DNA of 64,000 nt, from the NCBI GenBank assembly GCA_029207755.1, contig JARCOQ010000078.1, positions 1 through 64,000 of the forward strand. The letters run 5' to 3'. The position numbers were made by a program, and so were the translations under genes. The DNA is from Chamaea fasciata (taxonomy: Eukaryota > Chordata > Aves > Passeriformes > Sylviidae). Shown here piece by piece: positions 7,870 through 20,404 of the stretch. The notes beneath the pieces are model-generated. The model was not told where the DNA came from. It worked only from the letters and a program-made list of their open reading frames with translations, and did not search any database. The stretch's first letter is position 1; each line of letters starts with the position of its first letter.

Positions 7870-10800
7870 ATGATTGGGCAACTCGCCACTGCAGTTTTCA
7901 CTGTTTATGGAGTTGCCTATTCCTGCTATTTCCTAACTAACCTGGCAGGTAAGTAGAGGTTTTCCCTGAGTGTCACCTAACCTGGTTTTTGTGTCTTCCT
8001 GCTCTTTCTTAGTGACTGAGTTCATTTGGAAACAGAAAGGCCATCCAGATGCCGCTTGGGTAAAGCTCCTGTCAACATGTTCAGCTCCAAAGGGGGTGTG
8101 TGTAGCCACGGCCGTGCGGGCAGCATTTGCAAGGGAGCCTGCAGGGGTTGCGTTCCCTCTGTTGGAGAGTCTGTGGCAGCAGAGTTTGCCAATTCCTCCC
8201 TTGCTGGGTCAAGCAGGACAACTTTGAAAATGTAGACTGGGAGGCCTTGGAAGGTCTTCTAAAAATGCTCTGGTTGTCTCCAGTTTTCTCAAAGCATCTG
8301 CTTCATTTTCCCTTGCCCACTGCAGGTCACCTGAGCCGGGTATTCAGAGGTGCTGATCCCAAGGTGAGTAAGGAAAGAACATTTGATGTTCTTGGCGTTT
8401 AAGAATTGTGCAGCAAGCTGTGAGCTTGGCCTGTGGCAGTAGAGTGTAGAGGGCCAGCTGAGTAGGCTGCAAGAAAATCCATTTCCATGTCTACAGCAGC
8501 AAGAGCAAAGGCATCACTGCCTATTTCCTAACTTTCCATTTCAGAGCTTTAAAAGAACTAAAAGATAAGTTTTGCAGAGAGAATGTGCTTCCTGATAGTA
8601 GTCAGGGGGGAATATGTAATTTGGAGCAATTTGCAGTGTCCAGTTGAATCAGCCCATTAGAATTTAGTCTGAGGGACTTAGAATCCCCTTGCTCTGCAAG
8701 TTGATGATTTGTGCTTAGTAGAGCTGGTTCTAGAGCTGAAGAGAAAGAAGGTTCTAAATGATAGGTCATGGCCTGTGTCTAACGCTCCTGTCTGTCCACA
8801 GATCCCAGAACCAAGAGCAGACTCTCCTCTGGCTTCCTCTGCTCCTAGACGAGAAGGCAAAGAGGAGCCAAATGACCACAAGGCTCCAGCTGTGGTCACA
8901 CCACAGCCGCAACTTTCCAAGACGGTAAGTGCCACTTCTGGAGGGCGCTGTCTTTAGTGCGAGGCAGAGCTGCAAGTTTCTGAGCAGCCAGCTCTTGCTG
9001 TTGGTGGCTGAGGATGCCGAGTGCTGCAGTCCTGCCAGACCTAGCCATTCCCCTCAGCCAGTGACAGCTGGAAAATGGGCTTTGAGCTGCCATGTTTAGG
9101 CCCCAGCTTGCTGGGATTCTGATAGAGGCCAGCCTGGAGCAGGAAGGTTCCCTGTCTGCAGAGGAGGGAGCATGTCAAAGGCACTGTGCTCAGCCTTGGT
9201 GGATACGTAGGGGACGCTGTGGTCTGGGGACACCTGTCCCCCTCCACAGACTCGCCAAGTACCCACAGGCACAAAAAGTATTGATGTGACAACACAAGCT
9301 TTTTGGGGCGGTTTGTCCCCACGAGCTTCTTGGCTGTGCTTACCTGGGAGCATTTCAGAGACACACTGGGGACGTGGAGTTTCTGCTTCAAGTCAGGGAT
9401 TTTGGTGCCTTGGTTGCCAGGTTGTTCTTTTGGTAAAATGGAAGCAGAGGTGGGCAGGGAAGCAGAAAGAAGTGGCTGAATTAATGTGAATTGTGGGCAG
9501 AAAGGTGAAAAAGCTGAGCTTGACAGCAGCTCCCAGTCACTGGCTGACAGCACCTTCCTAAGGGCTTGCATTTAAAATGGGATCTGGGGCTAATCTCTGC
9601 CAGCCACTTTTCTGACACAAACTCTTTTGTTGTCTCAGATCTCCACAGGCTCTTCTATTGAAGCTGCAGCAGCAGGAGCAGCAGTGTCACCTGAAGGGGC
9701 CTGGCCTGCCCCAGCTGAGCAGTGGAGCCTGGGCAGTTCCTTCATCTCCAGCACTGACAAAGCTGCTGCTCAGCAACAGGAGATGGAGTATGAGGAGGAT
9801 GACTTCCTGGGGTTCATGAGTACGTCTTGTGTCTTTCTTCTCTGAGGGACAGTGTATTGTGAGCACGTGTCAGCATAGCTGGACCCAATGATCCTCCTCA
9901 TCTCAGTGCCCTTTGTGATTGTACAGCACAAGTCATTGAAGCTGCTTCTTGCCCAGAGCAGCTGCCCGTCCTGTGCCCTCAGATAAGACCTGGTGGGGCT
10001 GAGAAGAGAGCCCAGCTGACTCTCTGCCTCCCATCACCTGTTGGCACAAAAGGGCACTGGCGTGCACCTGGGTGTGTCTGCTCTCCAAGCCAATCCTGCT
10101 GTGTCCTCAGTGGGGGCAGCAGCTTGGAAGGGGCTGGGTGTGGCCGTGCCTTCTTGCCATTGCTTATCAGTGCTGGTGCCTGGGCTTTGGCAGCTTTGTG
10201 GCGGTGGCTGCCCTGGCCCTGAGGGCTGGTGTGAGCGCCGAGGCTGGAGCCTTCCTTAGCTGGGAGAGTGCCGCTGCCGGCCGGCCGCTGCAGCGCGGAG
10301 CTGCCCCGAGGCAGCAGCCCCTGCTCTGGGCCGGCTCCTGCACGGCCTGGGCTGGGCTCACAGAGGGTCAGCATCTCCTCTGGGCAGCTGTCCGTGTCCC
10401 GCCGGCACCTGAGGAGCACTGCTGTCCCTGCTGCCCTTGCCCGCTGCGGGAAGGTGGGCACGTGTGCGGGGCTGAGAGGGCGAGTGCAATGGCAGGGACT
10501 GATCCCTGCTGTCAGGGGGAGGAGAAGCAGTGTGGTTCTTCACGTGGGCCACGGGCAAGGGCGTCTTCCAGCTCAGCCTGCTCATCAAGGGTGAGGGTCC
10601 TGCTGCTGAAGGCCCCTTGGGGTTGTTTAGAGCATGAGCTGCTTGGGTTTACAAAGGGAAAGGCATTCCTTTGGGAAACTGCTGCAAGGTGGGGAAGATG
10701 CCCTCCTCTCCTGGGAATGCATCTCCCTGTGCTTTGTTTTCTGCCAAGGCATCTCTTCAAAGGACTGTAGAAAATCATTCTCTGTGCTGACCTGCTTGTA

Positions 10801-13800
10801 CTGCAGAGCTGCCTGTCTTGTTGCAATTGTTGTTGTTGTTGTTGTTGTTACCCAGCTGGCCACAAAGGACTCAGAAGGCCAGACTGTAGAGCCCCAGCAG
10901 GGCTGCCTTTTGTATCTCTTGGATAGTGGGATGTCTGCTTTCAAGTGAGCATTTTGCATTTTGTTTCCCTCAGGGCAAATGGTGAGCACAGAAAATCCCC
11001 GGAGGAAATACACCGAAAAGGAAATTGTTGGCAGAGGGTGAGTCCAACCACAGTTGCTTCTACGCAGTCATGGGGCAGCTGATTTGCTGCTGGAATATCT
11101 GTCAAGTGTGAAGTCAGGCAAGCTGCAAACATATTCAGACACGCGGGTTAGTCTGCCCCATCTCTCAGTACCGGCCAGAATTTGGAAGTGTGGTCAGAAG
11201 GCATTATCAAAGACACTTTTATTTCATTGCCAGAAACAGCAACCTACCCCCTATCATAGCAGTCAGATAACACTTCTCAGGAGCATTTCTTCCCAAGAGT
11301 TTGCTGAAGGAAATAGTCTGTGGTGAGGATAAAAACCGCCCAGTTTAGAAACTGAAATCCACGATGAAAGAATCACCTGGCCTTTGGAGCTGAGGCACTA
11401 AACCCCAATGCTTCAGAAACAGGCCCAGTGCCCATGCACTGGAGAGGAACATGCATCATCTGCCTTCTGGCAGTGCCCTCCTGCATGCTGCAGGTTGGAG
11501 GCATTTCCAGCAGACATCTCCTGTCTGGGCTGGCTTTCACTCCAAGGTCTAAATGGCTTCTCCTTTCTTTGCTGCTGTTTTGTTTCTAGGGCTTTTGGAG
11601 AGGTTTGCAGAGCCATCGACACTGCCACGGGCGGAGAGGTAAATGTCAAGAGCCCCTGCAGATTCTGCTGCTCTCCAGGGCTTTCCTGTCTCGTGTCAGC
11701 TGCGGCTGCAGCTGTGGCTAGAGCTGTGCTGCAAAGGCACAAGAAGCACAGACTGGTGCCAGCCTGCCAACTGCATTTGGGGCAGTCTTTGTCCTGCTCA
11801 GCTGCCAGAAGGAAGGCAAGGAGGACAGCGGTTCCTTTCAGAGAAGGATGCTCTCCCTGGCTCTCAGATGCTCAGACAAAGGAGCATCTCACTGCTCTCT
11901 GGGGCTACGGCTTCAGAGTCCTGAATTCTCATTTCTGGCTGCCAGCAAATACATCTGAATGTTCCTGGCAGTTCCTTAGCCACCTGCAGTGCTGCACTTG
12001 GGAACTGCACGTAGGGAGAGATCTGCAAGGTGTCCCTAAAAGCCCCAAGCCCTGCCTATAGCCCGAGATGTATCCACAGAGTACCAAGTCACGCATTACT
12101 TCTTCTCAAGTACAGACAGACAGAGAGTGTGCTCAGAGCTTTGGGGGGGTGAGAGTTGACACACCATTGCTAACAAGTGGACAAGGCAAAATGTGGTCAG
12201 TGGCCACGTGTCCTGGATCTGGCCCCCAAAGGAGCAGAGAAATGGGCTGTAGGAATGTCACTTCCTAATTACTCCTTTGTCTAATTACAAGGCACTTTGG
12301 CACGGCTTGGCGGTGTCATTGCAAAATCTCTCTCCCCATGTGTGTTTTGGTCTCATTCCTCCAACTTCTAAAGTTACTGATTTTCAATGTCATTCTAGGT
12401 GGCCATCAAGAAAATCTATCTTCGGGGACCGAGCGAGATGGAGGATATTGTTACTGAAATCACGGTCATGAAGAGGAATATGAGTCCCCATCTTGTCCAT
12501 TATTTAGACGGGTGAGTGGTCGTGGTCTCATCCCATGAAGGTTTGTTTACATAGTAAAAGTATGCAAGGTTAAAACCCCGCTTTGGACACTAGCAGAAAA
12601 GAAAGCTGTTAATTATTGCTTCATTATTATTTCTCTACTCATCTCCAATGGATGGGAAGAGAGTGCAGTTTATCTCCGTGAGTCATCCCTGGCTTTCCAA
12701 CACATAGTTGAAAAATTGTTCAAAAACCTGCATCAACTCTACCATAAGAAGTCAGTACCCTGTAAGTTGGCTGCCTCCATGTTGTCTCAGGATGGATTTT
12801 TTAAGGTTTCTTCAATGCTGATGAAGCATGCTAGGGAGGATTTCCCTTGGATTGTTGCCCCTCTTTTCCAGGGCTGGCCATGCCAGGAACACTAGGTGCT
12901 TCTTTCCAGAAATACCACGCGGGACAGGTTTTTCATCTTGGCTGTTACTAAACTGCACTTTTTGATTGCTGGCCATCAGAGACATCTCCTTTTGACAGAT
13001 GTGCTGTTCTCCTTGAGACTGCAAAGACTGCAAACAACCCACAGCCCGGAGGGAATGTCTTTAATTCTTTTAATTCTGTCCTTGTCACAAAGCAACCCAG
13101 AAACAAGAATCAAGCAAAGGAGCCAACGAATGCATGTTCATCTGCATGGCCTTGTTCCCTTCTTTCAGCTACCTTGTGCATGAAGAACTGTGGCTGGTGA
13201 TGGAGTACATGGATGGAGGCAGTCTTTACGACACAATCCAAAAGACTCGCCTGACAGAAGACGAGATTGCCATCATCAGTCGGGAGGTCAGTCGGGGATC
13301 CCAGCTGTGCTTCCCAGAGCTTGGGCAGGATTGTCTGGGAAAGGGGCTCAGAGCAGGAGCGATTCCGTGAGCCAGGCTTTGTTTCTGTGTGGCTGATATG
13401 CTCTGGGCAAGCAAGAGCCTCTCAAATGAACTGCCTGCCAGTGCCCCTGCACTCACTGGACTCTGTTCTTGTCCTCTTGTCTCCTGCTGTTGCATTCTCA
13501 CTCTGGCTCTTGTATTTGCTCTTCTCCATCTTGCCTCTCTAAACTTTGGTCTGTTGGCACTGCATTCCTTGCCTGTAAAAGCAAAGGTAGTGATGGTGGG
13601 AGCATTTGAAAGGAACAGCAAAGAAGAAAGAGAGACTCATTTCTCTGAGTCCTCAGCTGGAAAGGTTAGCAGTGCAGCCAGAGTGCTGTGTGCTTCTGAG
13701 CACATCCACTGCAGCAGCAGTCATCCTGGCTGGTTTGCAGGGCAGAGTCTACACCAGCAGTTGCTGTTGCTCTTTGGCAAGCTGACATGCCTTTCTTTAG

Positions 13801-16741
13801 AAAGGTGCTGCTCTGCCTGTGTTGGAGTAGCGAGCTCTTCCCATCAGTGGCACTGTGTTCTGCCATTACTCCTCATTCCCCTGCAGAGGGAATCTTGGAG
13901 AGCTGTTTCCTTTCTTGTGTGATGAAATCACATCACTGATATTTGCCCTCCTGTTTCTGGTTTCTCTCTCAGTGCCTGCAAGGACTGCATTTTCTCCACG
14001 CCAACCACGTGATGCACAGAGATTTGAAAAGCCTCAACATCCTTCTCAAAACGGATGGCTCTGTCAAGCTGGGTCAGTATATTCTTGGGCAGGTGCAGCA
14101 TTCCAGGGATATGTGGGCTGTGGGGCTGCTTTTGAGTGAGTGCCAGCCCCCCCAAAATGGCGCTGGTGGCAGTGCAGGGAGCCTGTTGTGAGCTGACCAC
14201 GCGGTTGCAACGTGCACAGACCTATGGCAAGGCTCGAGCAGTCCACAGTGGCATTGCTCTGTGCGTGTCCCTTCCAGAGGGAGGGAGCTACATGTCTAAA
14301 GTTTGAAAAGCCCCTGCTGGAGGCAGTGTAAAAAATGTGGGGATTTCTGAAGCAGCCAGCACCATATTTCCTTGGCTAAAGTCCTGAGGAAACAAGGCAG
14401 GGACGGTTGTCCAGGAGATTCAAGAGCACATTCTCAAACTTCTACCGGGAAATTCTTTTGCGTGCTTTCCTAATTGCACAGGATTCAAATAAAAACGGTC
14501 TTTTGCTCTCTCCCCAGCTGATTTTGGCCTCTCTGCTCAACTCACCCCTGAGCAGAGTAGACGGAGATCGGTGGTCGGGACTCTTCAGTGGATGGCACCT
14601 GAAGTGAACGGTGAACCCTATGGCCCCAAAGTGGACATATGGTCTTTGGGAATCGTGGTCATTGAAATGGTGGAAGGAGAAGCTCCTGACTGGGAGGAAA
14701 ATTCTGCCATGGTAAGGTGTAAATACTCTCTGATCCCGCTGTCTTTCTCCCCCATCCCACTTTGTGTGTGCCACTGGACAAAATGCCATTGCCATCCGCT
14801 GGAACTACTTCCACCACAGTCCCTTTCTGAAAATGTCCCGGCAGCACATCAGCATCTGCTGGGGTTTTGGTTGCATCCGTGGGGGAACTCAAGCCTTAGC
14901 CCAGGCAAACAATCTCCCTTCTCAGGCAACACTGGGCTTTGGCTTAGAAGTCGTTCCAGCTCTTTTGGCTTTGTAGACAGCCCTAATAGCAGCAAACAAG
15001 CATCTTAGAAGTGGTGTTATCTTTCCTGAAATGAAGGAAAGTAACCCAAACCCGAGGATGTTTATAAAACAGTGGTTTGGAGAGAAGAAGTGCACCCCCA
15101 TTCTTCTCACAAGGAAATTTGCCTGAAACCTTAACAAGAGGGTGTGAAGGCCACAGAGTCTCTTGTGCTTCTTGTGCGGTGCTGCTGAAACACTCAGTGA
15201 CCGTCTTTCTTTCCTAACCCAAGCCGTCACCTCCATGTCACTAAGATGAAGCCTGGCCATGTGGAGAGCCGGCCAAACCCACCCCTTTGTTTCCAGGCAC
15301 TTTCTAGGATGGCCATGCCATTAATGCATTGACTTGAGTGTCCAAATGAGCAGAGGGCTACCACATGGATGGCGTTTCTCCCTCTTCTGCTTTGACCACC
15401 AAAATTTTCCTTTTGCTGCCTAAGGGAAGCTGAAATTTGCAGTCTGATGAGAGACGGAGCTGCAGGTGTTTCCTGTGTGCCCAAAGAGGCATTTTCGTCC
15501 CAAGACATTTGTGCATGCATCTTCATGTGTCTGTGTGGAAGATGAGATTCCAAATGTTTGTTTCCTTACCTGAGGAATAACTGAGGGATTTCCTTTCTTT
15601 GCTTGCAATTCCCATTGTTTTCAAGAACCAAGGAAAAAGCTTGATGACTTTGGTTTGATGGCAGCTGTGCTTAAGGGACCAACAAGAGCTGCAGAGATGC
15701 TTTTCATGTAATTATCTTTGGAAATAGTAGAGTGAGTTAGTAGAGCAAAGTCCCTCTTCCAAATAGCCTGTCAAGCTGCTCAGGTGAACCCTCAGAGAAG
15801 GAAACCTGCTTTTGCTGCTATTGTTTCCACTAACAAGGCCAGTCAATGAAATCAACTGCCAAGGCAAGAGCTGCTGGATGCTGGGAAAGCTGTGGCTGCA
15901 TCGGGCTTTGGGTGTTTTGTTGGTCAGGAAAGTCATCTCTGCCTCTGTGCCACGGCAGAAAGTGCCACTGCAGAGTGCACCTGAAACAATGGGATCTGGG
16001 AGAGCAGTTCCAGATGTGAAAGAAGCGGGTGAGAAACTCGTGTTTCCTTTCTCTTCAGGCTCAACTCCTGAAAGCCACCAAAGGGATCCCAAAGCTGCAG
16101 CAGCCCAAGCTCCGCTCCCCTTTGCTGTGTGACTTCCTGAGCTGCTGCCTGCAGAGAGACGAGGCGCGGCGCTGGTCTGCCAAGGAGCTGCTGCAGGTAA
16201 AATGCCAAGGGGCTGCAGGGGAAACAGTGTCCCAGGGACGGGCTCCTCCTGCACTGAAGTGCAAGGCATCAGGGGAGCCTCCTCCTCCTCACCTCCACTC
16301 TTGGTGCTGTTCAAATGAGAACAGTCAGGAATCCTAGACTGGGCTGGGCTGGCAAGGGCCTGTAAGGGTCATCTGCTCCAAGTGCCCTGCAATATGACCA
16401 GGGACCTCTTTCAAGAGATCAGGATGCTCAGACCGGAGATATTTCCAGGCCTGGGGCACATAGTAGCTCTTGCAGCAAGCTGTGCCAATGTGGCCCCACT
16501 GTTGCTCCTTAGACGTACTCTGATTCAATCTCCTTTTCCTTTGAAAAATATTGCCCTGCCTTTGAGGCTCTTAGCTTGCAAAGTAATGGTTCATTCTTGT
16601 TTTTTTTTTTTTTTCTTTGTGCAGCATCCATTTGTAACATCAGCCAAGCCTGTGTCCAGCCTGGTGCCACTGATCACTTCAGTGAAAGAGTGGAAGGAGG
16701 AGACAGGAATCAGACAACTGTTTTCTCCAACACCAGTATAG
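7870..16741 (+). CDS. PAK3-like: PAK-like serine/threonine kinase, copy 1 (12 coding exons, 437 aa)
   Basis: Exons: 7870-7948, 8326-8363, 8802-8924, 9639-9819, 10974-11037, 11590-11638, 12399-12511, 13169-13286, 13973-14072, 14518-14711, 16059-16196, 16625-16741. All junctions are GT-AG with matching phase, totalling 1314 nt. The predicted protein is a group I PAK-type kinase (ATP-dependent Ser/Thr phosphorylation). It has a hydrophobic segment at residues ~4-26, a Pro/Ala-rich linker, and an acidic stretch (EYEEDD, ~129-134). The kinase domain is ~153-404: glycine loop GRGAFG (160-165), Lys182 in VAIKK, alpha-C Glu198, HRD Asp272, Lys274, Asn277, DFG Asp290, APE Glu317. PAK hallmarks include [11 protein letters not shown] and SAKELLQHPF. 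The activation-loop Ser306 aligns with the PAK phospho-Thr. No CRIB domain is encoded; a typical PAK is ~545 aa. The ATG has A at -3; it is inferred, as is the first exon. Copy 1 specifics: Thr7 (Ala in the others) and Arg55 (Gly in the others). Confidence 0.88.
10827..10847. repeat. (TTG)7 microsatellite in kinase intron, copy 1
   Basis: Seven perfect TTG units in the 9820-10973 intron. This intron also has a GC-rich patch (about 10200-10580) that I cannot assign. Confidence 0.9.
16329..16506 (-). mobile_element. CR1 LINE 3'-end fragment (unit 2)
   Basis: Collinear copy of the fragment at 780-957. It has one visible substitution (CATAGTAGC for CATAGCAGC). Confidence 0.63.
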
Positions 16742-16823
16742 AGAAGGATTGTAGAATAGGACTGTAGAGTAGGATTGCAGCTAGGACAGTGGAGTAGGAT
16801 AGTAGCATAGGATTGGAAATAAA
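16742..16823 (+). terminator. 3' UTR and poly(A) signal, kinase copy 1
   Basis: AATAAA is at 16818-16823 and the short repeat block at 16745-16815, as in copy 0. Confidence 0.75.
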
Positions 16824-19071
16824 GTTTGTGAAACCTCAACTCCTTTCAAAGATTCCCCTCCTTCTGAGCCTCTGACAAAGCTCAACATTTTCTTCTGAAG
16901 TGTCAGTTTTTTCTTAGAGGTGGAGAGTGACATTGATGGCTTCTTTGGTACAGTTGGAAAGTGGGGAAGGCTCTCCCGAGGGGAAGCGTGGCCGTGCTGG
17001 GCACAGCACAGACCGGTGGCATCGGCCGTCCGGAGCGTGCACAGGAGCAGAGAAAGGCAAACCACAGGCGAGGGCTGCAGGCCTGGCTGAGGATTGCCAC
17101 CCTTGTGCCGGCTGCCCTCTAACTCCTGGCCAAGGTGAGCAGTGTGTGCAGCGCTCTGGGCACAGGGGAGGGAGCCGGGCTGCTCCGCAGGCTCCGGCAC
17201 AGGGCAGCCTCCTTCAGGCACGGCGCTTCTGCCGGGGGAAGCGAGGCCAGCGGCAGGCAGGGACAGCTTGTCAGCTCACATCTGCAGGAGCCGGGGCCTC
17301 ACACGGCTCTGGGAGGAAGCGCCTGCAGTGCTGGAGTTGTGCACTGAGCCAGAGCAAAAGAGTGAAATGCAGAGTGTTCTGCAGAAATATTCCGGGGCGC
17401 CAGGCCAGCCTGCTTTGAGCTCTCTGGCACACAGCAAGCACTGTGCAATGCAGCCCTGAGCTGCTGGGAGATAGAGAGGTGTTAGAGAGGAGCCAACTGT
17501 CAGATGAAATTTAATGGGGTGACAACGTCATCAAAGCCAAAGAGAACTGTTTTTTAGGATGGATTCACCTGAGCTGGGTGTCTATCTCCCTCTCCCAAGA
17601 GCCAAACACACACACAACACACACACAGAAAATGCTGCTTTTTATTGCCTTTCCCAGCCCAGGGCGAACCGTGTCCCCTTTCCCTTTGGCTGGGAAATAG
17701 GAAACTTGTATTCTGTCCCCACCGCCTCCTTTTCTGTCCCCTCCCCTCTTCTCCTACTTCCCTTTTGGTTTGGTCTTCACGCTGGCCCCTCTCCCAGCTC
17801 ACAGCAACACCCAACAAATCAACTAGAACAAACCCAAACTCTAAATAACAACCCCAAGAACCAACAGCTTTCGTTCTTTCTTCTCATAACCCTGCAGCTG
17901 CAGCAAAATATTACCTCCTGTCTCACAGAGGGAATCGGGCAGGAGCTTGTGGCTCGTGCTTGAGCAGTGAACTGATTTGGAAGGGAGCAGAAGGGTTTCA
18001 GCAGGCAGTTTGTGTTTTTCTTCTGAATTGCTGAAGGAAAGACACAATGTGGCTTCAGTCAGCAAAAACATTTTCAAGGTGAATTAAAGAAATGCTTGTG
18101 AGCAATGCCCAGAGAAGGCAGGTTTTGAGAAAATATTGAACTGTAACAAATTGTGAATTCCCTTTGCATTAACAGACTGTTGAGCCCTCTATTCCTCCAG
18201 AGCAGTGATTGATGTGTGCAAGTGACTACCTTAGCCTTGAGAATAGTCTTCCCAAGAATGTAGCTGGAATGCATTCAAGGGGAAAAGAGTGGTTGTAGGA
18301 GGCTCTTGAGCATCAGAGGAGAATTGCAGCAATGGGATGTTCCCCAAATGACCATCTGAGACTCTCAAGAGAGCCCTACTCTCCTGTCAGTAACTTCTGA
18401 GAAGTGATTTAAATATGTCAACTAATTTGAGGGAATGTTTAGCCTGTGAGTTTCAGCAAAGTAATGAGTAGGTCTTGTTTCCATGGTTACAAATGAGTAG
18501 GTGGGATTTCTGGCTGAGCACGTGTTAGGAAAGTGATTCCCCACGCACCCAGCACTGAAATAAAGTCATCTATTGACAGGTGAAAATGAAACCTTTTCCA
18601 GCTGTTCCCCTCGGGTTTGCCTTTCTGGGGGCCAAAGCTCTGTGCTGCAGGTGGCCCGGGTGTGTGCAGAGCAAGGCAGCCTCCACAAAGCCCTTGGTTT
18701 CCCCACAAGTCGTCATGATTTGTTGCCAGGTGTGCCCAGCTGTGGCAGGAGAAAGAGCCCGCAGTGCAGTGGGCGCCGTGCCCTGCCCGGCCAGGGCTCT
18801 CTGGCACAGAGGAGCAGCAGCAGCACCTTTCAACCCACTCCTGCCCTGGCCTCACCTGGGACACAGAAGCCTCTGGAAATCAGCACCACCTGGCCCCTTC
18901 CCAGCTTGGAGCAGCTCCTGCTGGTGGGCACATCCTGCACTTCTACTGCTTCCGAACAGGAATCAAGGCACAGGGGGAGACGGACATACAGAGAAGCCCT
19001 GGGCTAGTGCAATAAATGGGCAAATGCATGGGGGAATGTGTTAGGAATCATTTCAGCTGTCATGCCAATCC

Positions 19072-19954
19072 TGCCTTCTCTCCTTTTCTCCCTTCACATT
19101 TCCTGTTCTTTTCCCTCTCACATTTCCACCCCTTCCCCCTCTCGAGTCTCACAGTTTTCCTCTCATGTTTGCCTCCCAAGTTTTACTCATTTTCCCCACC
19201 CTTTTCAGCTCCCTTTCCTCACGCTTTGCCTCTCACATTTCCCCAACTTCCCGCTTTTTCCTGCTTTTTTGTTCTCCCACGATTCTCACAATTTTCCCCT
19301 CACTTATCCTGCCCTTTTCTCCCCTCATGCTTTTCTCCTTTCCTCAGTCATTTTTCTCCAAGTTGTCTCCTCATGTTTCTCACTTTTGCCCTCATGTTTC
19401 CCAGGCTTTCCCTCTTACATTTCTCCCACTTTTCCCCTCACGTTTATCATTCTTTCCCCCTCATGTTGCTTCTACTTTTCCTCTAGCATTTTCTGCCCTT
19501 TTTTCACTCCTGTTTTCTGCCACTTTTCCCATCCAACTTCCCACCCTTTTTTCCCCCCTAATGTTTCCTGCCTTTTTCTGCCCTCTGGTTTCTCCCTCTT
19601 TTCCCCTCAGGATTCTCACAATGTTCCCCTCACATTTGCTGCCTGTTTCTCTCTCTCTGCCAGTAATTTTCTCACTCTCTTCCCCTCACATTTCCCTCCA
19701 TTTTTTCCTCTATGTTTTTCAGCCTTCCCTGATCATGTTTCTTAGAATTTTCCCATCATATGTCCTGCCTTTTCCTCCTCTCACCTTCCTCTCCTACTTT
19801 CACTCACATCTTCACCATTTCCCCCTCCGTTTTCTCACCCTTTCCCACACAGGTTTCCTACGCTTTTCTTCCCTCACACTTCCCTCCTTTTTCCTCTCCC
19901 ATTTCTCACACTTGTCACCTCATGTTTTCTGCCTTTTTCCCCCTCACATTTCTT
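19072..19954. repeat. Degenerate pyrimidine-rich tandem repeat (unit 2)
   Basis: Same block and length as at 3523-4405, with a handful of substitutions (for example CTCCCACGATTCTCAC for CTCTCACGATTGTCAC) that are shared with units 3 and 4. Confidence 0.85.
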
Positions 19955-20029
19955 AACCCACTGCTTCCTGTCAGTGACTCTTCCTCTTCAGTAGTTGATG
20001 AGCTTCTTTTCTTCTTTCCTGCAATCCCC

Positions 20030-20371
20030 TCCTCCAAAGAATGGGTGCCAGAGCAGCGCACCAAGAAGCCCCTGCCCGTGTGTCTGCTGAACAGAATGGC
20101 TGTGCTCGACTTGAACAATCTCGTGAAGAACAACCTAAACTGCAGTGGACTTTCAATTCCCTCTAGTCTTCATCGTGTTCTAAAGAAATAGGTACCCTGA
20201 GGGATACACGTCGCAGGTGCGCAGCCGCTGCACCATCCGCCTCAAGCAGATCCCATCTCCGTTTTCATCACCTCACAGTGACTGTGACTCCTGCCTGGAC
20301 GAAACCACTTGTGATGCTGCTTGATGCTTATTGGAGTCCATGTGCACAAGGAGTGCTTTTAGCCCTCTTTC

Positions 20372-20400
<29 letters not shown>
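20030..20400 (+). pseudogene. Coding-like fragment ending in poly(A) (unit 2)
   Basis: Copy of 4481-4851 with A29 at 20372-20400. Small changes include Ser to Thr in the EQRSKK segment. Confidence 0.33.

Positions 20401-20404
<4 letters not shown>

Noticed and set aside
10072..10770. 232-codon + strand frame in a kinase intron
   Set aside because: Its open length is explained by high GC; Cys/Ala/Pro-rich content and no domain. Kept only as a low-interest patch.
10627..11013. Minus-strand frame with a poly-Thr run
   Set aside because: The Thr run is the reverse complement of the (TTG)n microsatellite.
7870..16741. Treating the kinase copies as processed pseudogenes
   Set aside because: Twelve exons with intact GT-AG introns and phases, and no frameshift or premature stop.
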